Under the pieces are notes generated by a model, which ran no database searches, was not told the origin of the DNA, and worked only from the letters and a program-made list of their open reading frames with translations. DNA of 64,000 nucleotides from Rasiella rasia (lineage in GTDB: Bacteria; Bacteroidota; Bacteroidia; Flavobacteriales; Flavobacteriaceae), in NCBI RefSeq assembly GCF_011044175.1, contig NZ_CP049057.1:1255501-1319500 (forward strand), in the 5' to 3' direction. This document shows, piece by piece, positions 62,788 through 64,000 of this stretch. A program made the translations under genes and the position numbers. Position 1 is the first letter of the stretch; each line of letters begins with the position of its first letter.

Positions 62788-64000
62788 TTATGCTTCAATA
62801 GTTTTAACTGCTGGTTTACGAGAGATTTTTTCTTGCAACCACTGAAATAATATAAATAAGATTGGAATGACAAAGACACCTAAAATGGTTCCGATTAACA
62901 TTCCTCCCACTGCACCTGTACCTATTGCATTGTTTCCTTCTGCTCCAACACCATTTGCAAGTACTAAAGGCATCAATCCTAAAATAAAAGCAAAAGAGGT
63001 CATTAATATGGGGCGCAAACGGGATTTGGCTCCATGAATTGCTGCATCTACAATGCTTTCTCCATTCTTTCGCCTTTGCAATGCGAATTCTACAATTAGA
63101 ATGGCATTTTTAGCTAATAAACCAATAAGCATAATGAGAGCAATTTGGAAGTAAATGTTATTTTCTAATCCTGCAAATTTTGTGCTTATATACGCGCCAA
63201 ACACGCCAAATGGTAATGATAATATCACTGCAAATGGCAATAAATAACTTTCGTATTGTGCACTTAGTAAGAAATACACAAATAGAATACTCAATATAAA
63301 AATGAAGGTTGTTTGATCACCTGCATTCACCTCTTCTCGCGTTAAACCAGAATAGGCAACTGTATAATTACTTGGCAGCTTTGCTACCTCTTCTTCAATA
63401 ACTCGAATAGCATCTCCAGTACTATAACCGTCATTTGTTGCCCCTGTAATACTTGTAGAATTAAACAAGTTAAAACGTGTTACCGATTGCGGGCCATAAA
63501 CACGTTCTAATTTTACGAACTGCGTTATTGGGGTCATTTCTCCAGAATCTGTTCTCACATACATGCTATTTAGGTCATCAACACCTGCTCTATCTTCTGG
63601 CAGTGATTGTATATACACTCTAAATTGTTTTCCAAATCTTGAGAAATCTGAAGCGTAAACACCTCCTATATATCCTTGGAGCGTTGAAAAAATACTAGTA
63701 ATAGGAACACCCTTTTCTTTTGCTAGGGGCACATTAACTTCCATTTCATATTGCGGGTAATTTGTATTAAAAGAAGACGTTGCATATTTAATTTCTGGAT
63801 GGCTCATTAAAGCCATAGAGAAATCTTTATTTGCTTGGTCTAAATCTGAAAATTCCCCGCCAAACTTGTCAAGTAAGTTTACTTCAAAACCGGCTGAATT
63901 ACCAAAACCTCTGATACTTGGTGGTGAAAAGAAAATAATATTTGCTTCCGGAATTGCTGCTGCGATTCCAAACAATTTCCCTGTAATAGCTTGTACTGAA
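62788..64000 (-). CDS. RND efflux permease (AcrB/HAE1), C-terminal part
   Basis: 404 codons visible; the open frame continues past the window edge (SVQAITGKLFGIAAAIPEAN at the edge), so the Leu/TTG at 63975 is not a start. Segments of the HAE-1 family: SPPSIRGFGNSAGFEV, QFRVYIQS, YSTGDAIRVIEE, SYLLPFAVILSLPFGVFGA, LIGLLAKNAILIVEFA, GAKSRLRPILMTSFAFILGLMPLVLANG and GGMLIGTILGVFVIPILF. Proton-driven export of drugs or other hydrophobic compounds. Directly upstream (5 bp) of the NodT-like outer-membrane gene. Confidence 0.93.
   Translation of the reverse strand, partial: SVQAITGKLFGIAAAIPEANIIFFSPPSIRGFGNSAGFEVNLLDKFGGEFSDLDQANKDFSMALMSHPEIKYATSSFNTNYPQYEMEVNVPLAKEKGVPITSIFSTLQGYIGGVYASDFSRFGKQFRVYIQSLPEDRAGVDDLNSMYVRTDSGEMTPITQFVKLERVYGPQSVTRFNLFNSTSITGATNDGYSTGDAIRVIEEEVAKLPSNYTVAYSGLTREEVNAGDQTTFIFILSILFVYFLLSAQYESYLLPFAVILSLPFGVFGAYISTKFAGLENNIYFQIALIMLIGLLAKNAILIVEFALQRRKNGESIVDAAIHGAKSRLRPILMTSFAFILGLMPLVLANGVGAEGNNAIGTGAVGGMLIGTILGVFVIPILFILFQWLQEKISRKPAVKTIEA

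Noticed and set aside
1-64000. CRISPR-Cas, restriction-modification, toxin-antitoxin, phage or secondary-metabolite systems
   Set aside because: No supporting genes, arrays or core enzymes found on either strand.

Overview
The window is chromosomal DNA of a low-GC, probably marine member of Flavobacteriaceae (Bacteroidetes). Evidence seen directly: a tmRNA with the tag GENNYALAA; promoters of the Bacteroidetes type (TTG, about 17-20 nt, TAnnTTTG) very close to start codons; a secreted beta-propeller protein with a C-terminal type IX secretion sorting domain; many families typical of the group (DUF2851, AGCS symporter, DUF1343/NamZ, FtsE without adjacent FtsX). Genus cannot be fixed from the sequence. 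Apart from one frameshifted gene and the two edge-truncated genes, the coding content looks intact.

Layout. 1-14.3 kb is housekeeping and envelope: acyl-CoA dehydrogenase (cut by the edge), ComEA-like HhH protein, alanine symporter, K+ channel plus PspC, DUF2851, cystathionine beta-synthase-like enzyme, FtsX-type permease, NamZ-like lipoprotein, YkgJ protein, methyltransferase, DUF2059, a zincin lipoprotein and an amidohydrolase. 14.3-19.2 kb is a paired outer-membrane barrel and 1006-aa TPR protein. 19.3-22.2 kb holds a coiled-coil secreted protein with a subtilase, then ftsE. 22.2-42.8 kb is a large surface-polysaccharide locus with mixed strands: SGNH/MBOAT O-acylation pair, two methyltransferases, five glycosyltransferases, FdtA-like isomerase and FdtB-like aminotransferase (3-amino-3,6-dideoxyhexose synthesis), FemAB/GNAT acyltransferase, PhyH oxygenase, Wzx-like flippase, and three tandem membrane-anchored sulfatase/LTA-synthase-like paralogues. 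42.9-47.7 kb has typA, the T9SS propeller protein, kdsA and a DUF1801 gene preceded by an attenuator-like leader. 47.9-52.2 kb is a CreD/COQ4-like module with its own winged-helix regulator and two copies of one perfect inverted repeat. 52.3-55.5 kb has a DUF3857 transglutaminase-like protein and a saccharopine-dehydrogenase-like gene broken in a seven-A run. 55.5-56.5 kb is non-coding: a three-way-junction element, ssrA, and a second copy of the ssrA 3' end that looks like an attachment-site scar. 56.5-64 kb has a metallo-beta-lactamase-fold hydrolase, an NmrA-type reductase, a CPA2 antiporter, MarC, and an RND efflux pair cut by the window edge.

Most worth following: (1) the paired TACTTTG-N5-CAAAGTA operators tying an uncharacterised winged-helix regulator to the CreD/COQ4-like genes; (2) the terminator/antiterminator leader in front of the DUF1801 gene; (3) the tandem triplication of sulfatase-like polysaccharide modifiers; (4) the ssrA-end duplication; (5) the homopolymer frameshift.
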